A stretch of DNA of 64,000 nucleotides from Piliocolobus tephrosceles (taxonomy: Eukaryota > Chordata > Mammalia > Primates > Cercopithecidae), in contig NC_045435.1 of assembly GCF_002776525.5 (NCBI RefSeq), positions 129,842,555 to 129,906,554 on the forward strand, given 5' to 3'. Positions 33,973-44,667 of the stretch are shown in pieces. The notes beneath the pieces are model-generated. The model did not search any database and was not told the origin of the DNA. It saw only the letters and a program-made list of their open reading frames with translations. The translations under genes were made by a program, and so were the position numbers. The stretch's first letter is position 1, and every line of letters starts with the position of its first letter.

Positions 33973-35416
33973 TAATGAAAAAAGGATAATCTCTTCAATA
34001 AATGGTGTTGGGAAACTGGATATCCACATGCAAAACTATGAAATAGGATCCCTGTCTTACATCACTCACAAAAAAACTTGAAATACATTATATATATTAA
34101 TGTAAGACCTGAAAATGTCAAATTCCTATAAGAAAACATAGGGAAAAATCTCCTTGACCCTGGTTTTGGCAATGATTTTTGGATATGACACCAATAGCAC
34201 AGACAACAAAAGCAAAAATAAACAAGTGGACCTGCATTAAACTAAAATTTTTTGCACAGCAAAGGAAACAACCAACAAGGCAAGCTACAGAATGGGAGAA
34301 ATATCTGTAAATCACATATTTGATGAGAGGCAAGCATCTAAAACATATAAGGAACTCATACAACTCAATAACAACAACAACAAAACCCAAAACAAATAAT
34401 CTCATTAAAAATGGGCAAAGAACCTTAACAGACGTTTTTCCAAAGAAGACATACAAATAGCCAAGTACAGAAAAATAGTGCTCCACATCACTAAACATCA
34501 AGGAAATGCAAATCAAAACCATGGTAAGATGTCACCCCACTCATTATGATGGATATTAACAAAATAATAAAAGATAGCTATTGATGAGGATGTGGTGAAA
34601 AGGGAACCCTTGTGCACTATTGGTAGAAATGTAAATTGGTACAACCATTATGGCAAAGGGTATTGAGAGTCTTCAAAAAATTAAAATTAAAACTGTCATA
34701 TAATCCAGCAATCCAACTTCTAGGTATGTATCAAAAGGAAATAAAATCAATATCCTGAAGAGATATCTGCACCCCCATGTTCATTGCAGCATTATGCACA
34801 ATAGCCAAGATATGAAATCAACTTGTGTCCTTTGGCAGATGAACAGATAAAGAAAATGTGGTATAGACTTATACAGTGGAATATTACTCAGCCATAAAAA
34901 AGAAAATCTTGCCATTTGTGACAATATGGATGAATTTGGAAGGCATTATGCTAAGTGAAATAGCACAGACAGAAAAGACAAATACTGTATGATCTGAAAT
35001 CTGATCATATATTTGTGCAATCTGAAAAAGTCAAAGTTATAGAAATAGAGAACATAATGGTAATTGCCAGGAGTTTAGGGGTGGGTGAAATGAGAAAGAT
35101 GTTGGTCAAAGAGTACAAACTTAGTTATAAGATAAATAAGTTAAAAGGATCTAATGTACACATTGTAATTATAGTTAATAATATGGTATTAAATACTTGA
35201 AATTTGCTAAGAGAGTAGATCTTCAATGTTCTCACCTCACAAAAAATTGTAACTGTGAAGTGACATATATATTAACTAACTTGATTGTGGTAATCATTTC
35301 ACTATATATATAAAATTATCAGGTTGTACACTATAAATACATATAATTTTATTCATTTTACCTTAATAAACATGGGGGATGAGGAATGACTGAAAGCCAT
35401 TTCCACCCCAACCAAT

Positions 35417-35545
35417 TTATTTTTATTTTTTTAGAGACAGGGTTTGTCTGTGTTGCACAGGCTGATCTCGAACTCCCGAACTTCAGTGATCCTCCTGTCT
35501 TGGCCTCTCAAGTGCTGGTATTAAAGACGTGATACACTGTGCTCG
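35417..35545 (-). repeat. Alu monomer with target duplication
   Basis: A single antisense arm with perfect flanks CCCCAACCAAT at 35406-35416 and 35546-35556. Unlike most monomers here its duplication is intact, so it inserted as a single arm. Confidence 0.9.
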
Positions 35546-35599
35546 CCCCAACCAATATAAATTTGGAATTTCTGGTGGTAGAACCAGGCCGTGTATGTG

Positions 35600-35617
35600 T
35601 TTGTGTGTGTGTGTGTA
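35600..35617. repeat. (TG)n microsatellite
   Basis: 'gtgtttgtgtgtgtgtgtgt' flanked by AT-rich sequence. Confidence 0.8.
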
Positions 35618-35869
35618 TAAAAGTGTGTGCATATATAAAAATATGAAATATATGTATGTGTTTTTAACTTATATGGAAATTTAAAAATAAATATCAAAAT
35701 AGAATTATATAAGGAACCCTCCTGTACCACTCACCTAGCTTGAAAGATGATCAGTTCATGATCATTCTTGTTGCATTGATACTTTCTTCCTCTTTCCTCC
35801 CCTGCTGAATTATTCAGAAGCAATTCTCAAATATCATATTCTATTAATTTATCAGTATGTGTTTCGAAA

Positions 35870-37616
35870 AGAATGACCCCTTAGAAAAATAACCACAAAA
35901 GCATGATCACATTTTAAAATTTAATATTAATTTTATCAGTGACATGGGGAGAGTTTCAATTTCCCAGGCACCGGGATTTGAAAGGCTCCTAGGGTGATTC
36001 TAATGTGCAGCCAGAGTTGAGAACTACTAGATGCTGATCCGTGCTCCTCAAATTTACAGCGAGCACACATTTCGGGGGTCTGAGATTCCACATTTCTAAC
36101 CAGCTCTTGCATGATGTCCATGCTGCTGGTTCAAGGGCTACCCTCTGTGTGGCAAGGCTATAGACCACAGGGTCTTTGGAGGAGTTGATGTGGGTGTGTG
36201 TTGATAGGACTAACATGCCACCAAAATGGCATAAAAGTTATTTTCAACTGAACATTTTTAATTACAGCAGATGCAGAAATAAATCTTATCTGCATGTCCC
36301 ATATCTAACTAAAGCAAAGCTCCCTGAGAATTCAGTTGCCATAACCCACTGCCTACCCTCTCCAAGAGAGTCTTCAGAGAAGCAATTGACCTTTAAGACA
36401 GTGACATTCCAAAAATATTTTGTAAATGAGCCTCTCAGAATCTTCCATATATTCCCACTGAAGCCCCTTCTCACCTAAATCTTTACCCTTAGCTGTTGGG
36501 AAGTCTGTCCTTCCTTCCCACCCTCTCTCCTGCTCTCTCTCGGGTGCTTGCACATGTGTAATACACTTTTTTCCAGGTTCCACGCTCTAGGATATAAGGT
36601 GGTAGAGAAGAAAGTTTTCTTCCCTACAGTGTGGGCAGGGTGTGTGTGTGTATCTATATAATAGTCTTTGCTTTATGACCAGAAAGAACCTCCATTTTGC
36701 ATCTTGCAAGAGTAGGAAAATTGGTTATACTATACGTGGGGTGTCAACTTTTCTCTGGATGTTCAGCCAATGTTTTCCCCTCCGAGGGTGGTCTAATTCA
36801 GTGATCTTCAAATGGGATCTGAGGACCTTCAAGGGTAAAGGCTTCTTAGGGGATCAGTTGCCATGGGCTGAGTATCATGCCTTCTCTAAATGTGAGTGGA
36901 CAGAGATTGTGTGTATAATGAAGATGTAGGCTCTTTCTTCATCTCCCATTTACAAAGAAAGGCAGACCCCCTCACCGTGGTGTCTCACTGAGGGGCCGTA
37001 CCAGGTACACAACCCTCCAAGGCTCCAACCAAGGGGTCCATGTTGAGAAAATCAATGACCCTGGTGATTGGGTAACATACATGTTAAGCAGTTTGTAATT
37101 CTTTGAGTTTAACCAAATTTAAGGAGAGTGAATCATACATTTCCACTGAAATTTTACTTTCATTAAAATTTGCTATGTTGTTTTGATCAGTTATGTGCTA
37201 ATAATAATTGTAATGTTAATCAAAGGATTTTTTTGAACACAGAGCCTTAAAGTCATAGAGTGTATGACTTTTACATTTTAAAATTTTAATATATTATTTT
37301 TGTAGTCAAGAAGTATGAGAAGATGATCAGTAATAGATTTTCAAGCATAAAAATATATCACAGCTCAAATAAACTTCTTTGGAGGAAATAGGATGAAACT
37401 GTAAATTCAAAAGAAAATAAAATGAATGTTGCAGAGTTTCTGGCTGTTAAAAAAGAGCTAGTTCATATACTTTTTAAGTGGATAATGTCAAATATTATAT
37501 TACTGTGGTATTTAGATTCCACTGGATTCATTTTGGAAGGTAATGTTTCTTTCAAAATGTCAAGATTTATAATACATTGAAAATGACTTCATGATGAATC
37601 ATTATAGATGTCAATT
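35870..37616. other. Intergenic sequence, nothing firmly assignable
   Basis: No exon signature. A (TG)n run lies at about 36642-36652. The 95- and 100-codon ORFs here overlap each other's opposite strands and show no domain I recognise. Confidence 0.4.
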
Positions 37617-37721
37617 GAAAAATGTTAATATTGTTATGTGTGAACTTGATCCTGCCATTGTGATATTAACTGGTTATTTTGCTCATTAGTTGATGCAGTT
37701 TCTTCCTAGGCTCGATGGTCT

Positions 37722-38738
37722 TTACATTTTGGCATGTTTTTGCAATGGCTGGTACCGGTTGTTCCTTTCCATGTTTAGGGCTTCCTTCAGGGTCTCTTGT
37801 AAGGCAGGCCTGGTGGTGACAAAATCTCTAAGCATTTGCTTATCTGTAAAGAATTTTATTTCTCCTTCACTTATGAAACTTAGTTTGGCTGGATATGAAA
37901 TTCTGGGTTTAAAATTCTTTTCTTTAAGAACGTTGAATATTGGCCCCCACTCTCTTCTGGCTTGTAGAGTTTCTGCCGAGAGATCTGCTGTCAGTCTGAT
38001 GGGCTTCCCTTTGTGGGTAACCCGACCTTTCTCTCTGGCTGCCCTTAAGATTTTTTCCTTCATTTCAACTTTGGTGAATCTGGCAATTATGTGTCTTGGA
38101 GTTGCTCTTCTGGAGGAGTATCTTTGTGGCGTTCTCTGTATTTCCTGAATTTGAATGTTGGCCTGCCCTGCTAGGTTGGGGAAGTTCTCCTGGATGATAT
38201 CCTGTAGAGTGTTTTCCAATTTGGTGCCATTTTCCCCCTCACTTTCAGGCACCCCAATCAGACGTAGATTTGGTCTTTTGACATAATCCCATACTTCTTG
38301 CAGGCTTTGTTCATTTCTTTTTCTTCTTTTTTCTTTTGGTTTCTCTTCTCGCTTCATTTCATTCATTTGATCCTCCATCGCTGATACTCTTTCTTCCAGT
38401 TGATCGAGTCGGTTACTGAAGCTTGTGCATTTGTCACGTATTTCTCGTGTCATGGTTTTCATCTCTGTCATTTCGTTTATGACCTTCTCTGCATTAATTA
38501 GTCTAGCTGTCAATTCTTCCACTCTTTTTTCAAGATTTTTAGTTTCTTTGCGCTGGGTACGTAATTCCTCCTTTAGCTCTGAGAGGTTTGATGGACTGAA
38601 GCCTTCTTCTCTCATCTCATCAAAATCATTCTCTGACCAGCTTTGATCCATTGCTGGCGATGGGCTGTGCTCCTTTGCAGGAGGAGATGGGCTCTTAGCT
38701 TTTGAATTTCCAGCTTTTCTGCCCTGCTTTTTCCCCAT
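37722..38738 (-). CDS. L1 ORF1 protein, 338 codons, uninterrupted
   Basis: The length of 338 residues equals that of primate L1 ORF1p. In order it shows a basic N-terminus (MGKKQGRKAG...), a coiled-coil with heptad leucines and methionines from about residue 50 to 150 (LEERVSAMEDQMNEM), an RRM-type segment from about 155 (RPNLRLIGVPESEG) and a C-terminal RNA-binding domain (ARFTKVEMKEKILRAAREKG). ORF1p binds L1 RNA as a trimer. It is in the inverted part of a dead L1, with only a fragment of the 5'UTR promoter before it, so expression would need an outside promoter. Lack of stops suggests youth, not necessarily function. Confidence 0.92.
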   Translation of the reverse strand: MGKKQGRKAGNSKAKSPSPPAKEHSPSPAMDQSWSENDFDEMREEGFSPSNLSELKEELRTQRKETKNLEKRVEELTARLINAEKVINEMTEMKTMTREIRDKCTSFSNRLDQLEERVSAMEDQMNEMKREEKPKEKRRKRNEQSLQEVWDYVKRPNLRLIGVPESEGENGTKLENTLQDIIQENFPNLAGQANIQIQEIQRTPQRYSSRRATPRHIIARFTKVEMKEKILRAAREKGRVTHKGKPIRLTADLSAETLQARREWGPIFNVLKEKNFKPRISYPAKLSFISEGEIKFFTDKQMLRDFVTTRPALQETLKEALNMERNNRYQPLQKHAKM

Positions 38739-38991
38739 CTTTGTGGTTTTATCTGTCTCTGGTCTTTGATGATGGTGATGTACTGATGGGGTTTTGGTAT
38801 AGGTGACCTTCCTGTTTGATAGTTTTCCTTCTGACAGTCAGGACCCTCAGCTATAGGTCTGTTGGAGATTGCTTGAGGTCCACTCCAGACCCTGTTTGCC
38901 TGGGTATCAGCAGCAGAGGTTGCAGAAGACAGAATATTGCTGAACAGCGAGTGCACCTGTCTGATTCTTGCTTTGGAAGCTTCCTCTCAGA

Positions 38992-39610
38992 AGTGGGGAA
39001 AGGATATGAACAGACATTTCTCAAAAGAAGACATTCATACAGCCAACAGACACATGAAAAAATGCTCATCATCACTGGCCATCAGAGAAATGCAAATCAA
39101 AACCACAATGAGATACCATCTCTCACCAGTTAGAATGGCAATCATTAAAAAATCAGGAAACAACAGGTGTTGGAGAGGATGTGGAGAAATAGGAACACTT
39201 TTACACTGTTGGTGGGATTGTAAACTAGTTCAACCATTATGGAAAACAGTATGGCAATTCCTCAAAGATCTAGAACTAGATGTACCATATGACCCAGCCA
39301 TCCCACTACTGGGTATATACCCAAAGGATTATAAATTATTCTACTACAAAGACACATGCACACATATGTTTATTGCGGCACTATTCACAATAGCAAAGAC
39401 TTGGAATCAACCCAAATGTCCATCAGTGACAGACTGGATTAAGAAAATGTGGCACATATACACCATGGAATACTATGGAGCCATAAAAAAGGATGAGTTT
39501 GCGTCCTTTGTAGGGACATGGATGCAGCTGGAAACCATCATTCTTAGCAAACTATCACAAGAAGAGAAAACCAAACACCGCATGTTCTCACTCATAGGTG
39601 GGAACTGAAC
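38992..39610 (+). pseudogene. L1 ORF2 C-terminal fragment
   Basis: The open stretch begins after the inversion junction in KWGKDMNRHFSKEDI and runs to SLIGGN and a stop. It covers only the last 200 or so residues (the cysteine-rich C-terminal region, with CWRGCGEIGTLLHCWWDC) of a protein of roughly 1275 residues. Endonuclease and reverse transcriptase domains are absent. Confidence 0.9.
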
Positions 39611-39889
39611 AATGAGCTCACTTGGACTCGGGAAGGGGAACATCACACAATGGGGCCTATCATGGGGAGGGGGGAGGGGGGAGGGATTGCATTGGGGAGT
39701 TATACCTGATATAAATGACAAATTGATGGGTGCTGACGAGTTGATGGGTGCAGCACACCAACATGGCACATATATACATATGTAACAAACCTGCACGTTA
39801 TGCACATGTACCCTAGAACTTAAAGTATAATAAAAAATAAATAAATAAATAAAGATAGGAGGAGCCCCCCCCCAAAAAAAAAGAAAAAA

Positions 39890-40360
39890 GAAAAATGTGC
39901 AATGGGGAACATGCACTAAAATGTTTTCTTAAGGGCATAAAAGGGGAAAAGTTTGAAGATCACTGAGCTGGACTGATTGCTTCCTTCTGGGGGCTAAGTG
40001 CCATTCACTAGAATGTAATTTATTTTAAACCATGTCTTTGTTTTACATATGCTATTACAAAGAGAAAATTTAATGAAGTAGAAATTGATCCATACTTTAC
40101 AATTTTATTTGTTTTAAGACTGATAAACAATAAGCACTACAAAAACTTAAATGTGTGCTTAAGGAAATTGTGTGGGTATGTTTTATGTAGCACTTTCTGT
40201 TTATTCTCTGTGAGTAAAGGAGAAACAAATATGTTTGTGTGGTACAAAATTACTTCTATTATTGTTAATGCTTATTAACATCATTTATTTTAATACTAAT
40301 AATTAAATAATTTCTTTCTGATGTCAGCTTTCAGTTCCTACTAATTCTCTCATCTAACAT
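39890..40360. other. Intergenic sequence, nothing assignable
   Basis: AT-rich, no ORF or repeat recognised beyond the L1 target duplication at its start. Confidence 0.4.
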
Positions 40361-40377
40361 AACTCTATAACTATTTT

Positions 40378-40513
40378 TTTTATATATTATAAATTAGAGA
40401 TGAGGTCTCACTATGTTGCCCAGGCTGGTCTGGAACTCCTGAGCTCAAGTGATCCCCTAGCCTTGGCCTCCCAAAGTGCTAGGATTTCAGGTGTGAGTCA
40501 CCATACCTGGCCT
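40378..40513 (-). repeat. Old Alu monomer (FLAM-like)
   Basis: Antisense arm from 'tagagatgaggtctcactat' to 'caccatacctggcc'. Imperfect flanks CTATAACTATTT and CTATAATTATTT. Confidence 0.85.
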
Positions 40514-40692
40514 CTATAATTATTTCTAATTCTTTGAAGCCCTAGAAGAAAGGTGACTTAACTCCCTGGTTTGGTTAGAAAGACTGTGTCAGTGAGAGGC
40601 TGGTCTCTGTAATTATTACAGTAGTTTCCATCACTAAGCACAACTACAGCAGGCCAGGTACTGCACACATATTCTCTCTAGTGGTCAGTACA

Positions 40693-41069
40693 TGTTATGG
40701 TCTGAATGTTTGTGTTCCTCCCCAAATTCCTATGTTGAAATCCCAACCCTCATGATGGTATTTGGAGGTGGAGTCTTTGGGAGGTGATTGGGTCTTGAGG
40801 GTGCGGCCATGAATGGGATTAGTGCCTTTACAAAAAGGAAACCCAGAGAGGTCTATAGCTCTCTTTCAACCATGTAAGCATACAGCAAGAAATTGGGAGT
40901 CTGCAACTCAGAAGAAGGCCCTCACCAGAACCTGATCATACTGGCACCCTGATCTCAAACTTCCAGCTTCCAGACTTGTAAAAAATGATTATTGACTAAA
41001 CATTTATCCAGTTACCCAAACCACCCCGTTTATGGTAGTTTGTTATAGTAGCCCAAACTGAATGAGACA
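40693..41069 (+). mobile_element. MLT1-type MaLR LTR, near full length
   Basis: Starts TGTTATGGTCTGAATGTTTG and ends 'cccaaactgaatgagaca'. Interior words 'tttggaggtggagtctttgg', 'gggattagtgcctttaca' and 'cttccagcttccagacttgt' are in MLT1A order. Target duplication not seen. Confidence 0.8.
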
Positions 41070-41071
41070 CT

Positions 41072-41370
41072 ATAACTATGAGAAGTTGATTTTATCTTTT
41101 TCATTTTACAGATGAGAGAATGAGTTTAAGGAAGTTCAGTAACTTGACCAAGGGCACACAGTTAGTTGATGGAGAGCTGGGACTTTCCCTGAGATAGTCC
41201 GAGTGATATACTCTTTGGGCCTCTCTGGGATTTGGTACTTGGCAAAGTAAGCCCTGGTGAGGAACAGAGGGAAGAATATTTGATGGGGTCAGATGACCTG
41301 GACTCACTTTCTAACTCCACTTGGTGCTTAGCTGTGAGACCTAAGAAGTCACTTGCCACTGTTCAGTCTT
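41072..41370 (+). repeat. MIR-like SINE fragments
   Basis: 'ttcattttacagatgagaga', 'agtaacttgaccaagggcac', 'agctgggactttccctgaga', and then a second copy with 'gtcagatgacctggactcac' and 'gtgagacctaagaagtcact'. Two MIR pieces in tandem. Confidence 0.6.
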
Positions 41371-42059
41371 AATATTTTGCTGAAAATTTGCAGTATTGTG
41401 AGACTCAAAGTATAAGCAACATATGAGTATGAAGAAGGATTATTTTATCCTATCCTCTGGCTCAGATTTTGTTATGAAATTGACAAAAAACAATGATATC
41501 ACCTTTTAGTCCCAGAGGAGTTCTCAAAACCTCATTTGAGTTTGTGGAATTGGGAATTGGGTTATGTTTTTCCATCTCTGTTGAATGCAACAGCAAATGG
41601 ATTGTCAAAACTTAGAAGTGCATGGAAGTATGTAGTATCCCTGCCTGATTTGGGCACTGGGAAAAGAAATCAGGTAGCGCAAACACAAGAAAATGTAACG
41701 CATCTTTTTTAGATAGAGACACATGACCTGTGTGCATTCTAGATAATCCGTGAATTGAATGATCTCAGATAATTTCTAGGTTGTTCGTATTAAGTTCTAA
41801 ATCTGGTCTCCATCTCTAGAGAATCATGTAAGGGTAGAGTTAAAAAGTAAAGATATACTTTGTATTAAAGAAAGCTCTTCTGTTCTCTGGATAAGATGAA
41901 ATGTCTAAGTTCCAGCCTTGGTGGCCTGATTCCCTAGTCTACTTTGAAGAATTCAACTAAAGCTTCTGCTGACTCACAAAATTGTTTGCTTCTGCCCAAC
42001 AATTGCTTCCAGTCTCCTTTTTATATTTGCTTGCTTGCTTCTGGCTAGTGTTTCAAATA

Positions 42060-42559
42060 TAAAAAGAGAAATTTCAGATATTAAAAAAATATAAAGAATA
42101 GTTAATGAAGACCCCCTGAACTTACCACGTTGCTTAAGAAATAGTCACAGCCCGCTATATACCTCCCAATATCACATATAGCTCCAGTGGTAAGCGCCAG
42201 CCCAAAAATTGACATCAAGCATTCCCGTGCATTTCTTTATACTTTTCCTACACAAGTTTGTCTACCTAAATGATATATGGGATCATTTTGCATATTTTAA
42301 AACCTCATATAAATAGAATAATACTGAATGTGTTCCTTTGCCTTCTTGCTTTTTTCATTCCAAGTGAAAATGTTTTTCAGAGTTGTTCGTATTGATTCAG
42401 ATATTTCTAGTTCATTCGTTTTCAGTACTGTGTGGAATTCACTGTGTGAATACACTACAATTTACCTATTCTGTTGATGGACATTTTGTTGTTGGTGTTG
42501 TTTTTCTATTACAAACAATGCTTCAGTGAACAAGCTTGTTTTTGTTTCACTGAGTAAAC
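42060..42559 (-). mobile_element. Ancient L1M-type fragment, antisense
   Basis: 'aaacctcatataaatagaat', 'ttgatggacattttgttgtt' and 'caaacaatgcttcagtgaac' follow the antisense 3' wording of old L1. The THE1/MST LTR at 42565 splits it; it resumes at about 42934-43080. Confidence 0.6.
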
Positions 42560-42564
42560 GTGAG

Positions 42565-42928
42565 TGATATGGTTTGGATCCGTGTTCCCACCCAAAGCTC
42601 GTGTTGAATTGTAATCCCCAATGCTGGAGGTGGGACCTGGTGGAAGGTGATTGTATCATGGGGATGGTTTCTCATGAATGGTTCAGCAGCACCCCTGCTT
42701 GGTACAGTGTAGTGAGTAAGTTCTCACGTGACCTTGTTGTTCAAAAGTGTGTACCACCGCCCCCCAGCCGCCTGTCTCTTGCTCCTGCTCCCAGCCACAT
42801 GAAGTGCCTGCTCCCGCATCATGCTTCCTGTGCAGCCTGTGGAACTGTGAGCCAATTAAACCTCTTTTCTTTATAAATTACCCAGTCTCAGGTATTTCTT
42901 TATAGCAGTGCGAGAATGGGCTGATACA
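42565..42928 (+). mobile_element. THE1/MST-type MaLR solo LTR
   Basis: Begins TGATATGGTTTGGATCCGTG and ends GGGCTGATACA, with 'aattgtaatccccaatgctg' and 'gtgagccaattaaacctctt' (poly(A) region). Flanks GTGAG (42560-42564) and GTGTG (42929-42933) differ at one base. Confidence 0.88.
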
Positions 42929-43139
42929 GTGTGTTTCTTTAGGATATCTCTATTTAGGAATGGGACCTCCATGTGTTGGATAGGCACATCCTCAACTTTA
43001 CTAGCTAATGCAATTTGCTCTCCAAATGATGATACCCATTTTCATTTTCTCCAGAGGTATTTGAGTATTCCCATTGTTTTTCCATCCTTACTCCTGGATC
43101 ATCTTTATTGGGTGGGATAGAGAAAAAGCATGTAGTTTG

Positions 43140-43590
43140 ATCAACTCTGCAGGTTTTAAAAATTGGCACCCCTTCAAGAAAAAGACAAGTGTCTGTGGAT
43201 TAAAATCCCAACTCCTTATCCTAGTGCACACAGCTGCCTTCACTGGCTCCTCCTACCTCGCCAGCCTCACCTTGCACCACAGTCCCTGTCATGCACAGTG
43301 GCCTCCTTTCTAGCCCTAGAATGTGCAGGCAAGCTCATTCCCATCTCAGAACTTGATGTTCTTTCTGCCTGGAACACTCTTGTTTCAGCTCACTGCACAA
43401 CTAGTTTCTTCCCATTTTTACATATTGGCTCCTCAGTGAGGCCTTCTCTGACTACATATATAAAGTAGACCCCTGCTTACCTGATTACTTACTCCTAACA
43501 CATTCTGAAATTATTTCCATTAGAATATTAACATCATAAGGGTCACATACAGTGCCTGGCATGTGCTAAATTTGTAATGAATGAATGTGC
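43140..43590 (+). mobile_element. LINE-2 3' fragment
   Basis: 'tgccttcactggctcctcct', 'cttgatgttctttctgcctg', 'ggctcctcagtgaggccttc' and 'cagtgcctggcatgtgctaa' are the classical order of an L2 3' end. Confidence 0.7.
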
Positions 43591-43702
43591 ACACTGATGC
43601 CTTCTCTATCAGGCAAACCTGTTACCCTTTCCTATCACTTCATCATTCATCCTTCCTGCATTTTGCTGATCACTGGCATATAGATTAGGGTGAATGCAGA
43701 GG

Positions 43703-44667
43703 TGTTGCGGGAAGTCAGGGACCCCAAACGGAGGGACTGGCTGAAGCCATGGCAGAAGAACATAAATTGTGAAGATTTCATGGACACTTATCACTTCCCC
43801 AATCAATACCCTTGTAATTTCCTATGCCTGTCTTTACTTTAATCTCTTAATCCCATCATCTTCGTAAGCTGAGGAGGATGTATGTCACCTCAGGACCCTA
43901 CGATGATTGTGTTAACTGCACAGATTGTTTGTAGAGCATGTGTGTTTGAACAATATGAAATTCTGGGCACCTTGAAAAAAGAACAGGATAACAGCAATGT
44001 TCAGGGAACAAGGGAGATAAGACTTTGGAGTCTGACCGCCAGTGAGCCGGATGGAACAGAGTCATATTTCTCTTCTTTCAAAGGCAAATAGGAGAAATAT
44101 CACTGAATTCTTTTTCTCAGCAAGGAACATCCCTGAGAAAGAGAACGTGCCCTGAGGGTAGGTCTATGAACGGCCCCCAAAGGGATGAAATAAGCCCTGT
44201 TCTCCTGTAGTGCTCCCAGGCTTATTAGGACGAGGAAATTCCTGCCTAATAAATTTTGGTCAGACAGGTTGTCTGCTCTCAAACCCTGTCTCCTGATGTT
44301 ATCAAAGACAATGCGTGCCCGAAACTTCATTAGCAATTTTAATTTCATGCCATCCTGTGGTCCTGTGATCTCACCCTGCCTCCATTTGCTTTGTGATATT
44401 TTATTACCTTGTGAAGCATGTGATCTCTGTGGTCCACACCCTATTCATAGACTCCCTCCCCTTTTGAAAATCGCTAATAAAATCTTGCTGGTTTTATGGC
44501 TCAGGGAGCATCATGGAACCTGCTGACATGTGATGTCTCCCCTGGACACCCAGCTTTAAAATTTCTCTCATTAGTACTCTTTCCCTTTATTTCTCAAACC
44601 AGCTGAGATGCTTAGGGAAATAGAAAAGAACCCATGTTAATTATCAGGGGCGGGTTCTCCGGATACA
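43703..44667 (+). mobile_element. MER11-like solo LTR (HERV-K11/HML-8 type)
   Basis: Starts TGTTGCGGGAAGTCAGGGAC and ends GGTTCTCCGGATACA, about 965 bp, close to a full LTR. Interior words 'gcctgtctttactttaatct', 'gaaaaaagaacaggataaca' and 'taataaattttggtcagaca' match my memory of MER11. AATAAA-type signals lie in the R-like region ('atcgctaataaaatcttg'). No internal retroviral sequence flanks it, and a clear target duplication was not seen. Confidence 0.72.

Larger units (their letters stand above)
32556..35385 (+). mobile_element. Old L1 (L1M-type) 3' half with 3'UTR, sense
   Basis: Sense ORF2 C-terminal wording ('atgggcaaagaaccttaaca', 'caaggaaatgcaaatcaaaa', 'attactcagccataaaaaag') continues into a 3'UTR ending 'taccttaataaacatgggg'. 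Three Alus (32655, 32997, 33619) and simple repeats interrupt it. All frames are broken. Confidence 0.85.
37626..39889 (+). mobile_element. Primate L1 (L1PA-type) with 5' inversion
   Basis: The left part (37626 to about 38990) is inverted. Read on the minus strand it has the end of the 5'UTR, a whole ORF1 and the first 12 or so codons of ORF2. The right part (about 38990-39854) is in plus orientation with the C-terminus of ORF2, the 3'UTR with its G-rich tract, and an A-rich tail. Flanking repeats GAAAAATGT at 37617-37625 and 39890-39898 show that it is one insertion, the product expected from twin priming. The middle and most of ORF2 are missing, so it cannot move on its own. Confidence 0.93.

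Noticed and set aside
38425..38646. Plus-strand ORF opposite L1 ORF1, and the ORF at 37690-38148
   Set aside because: Shadow frames of the 338-codon ORF1 on the minus strand.
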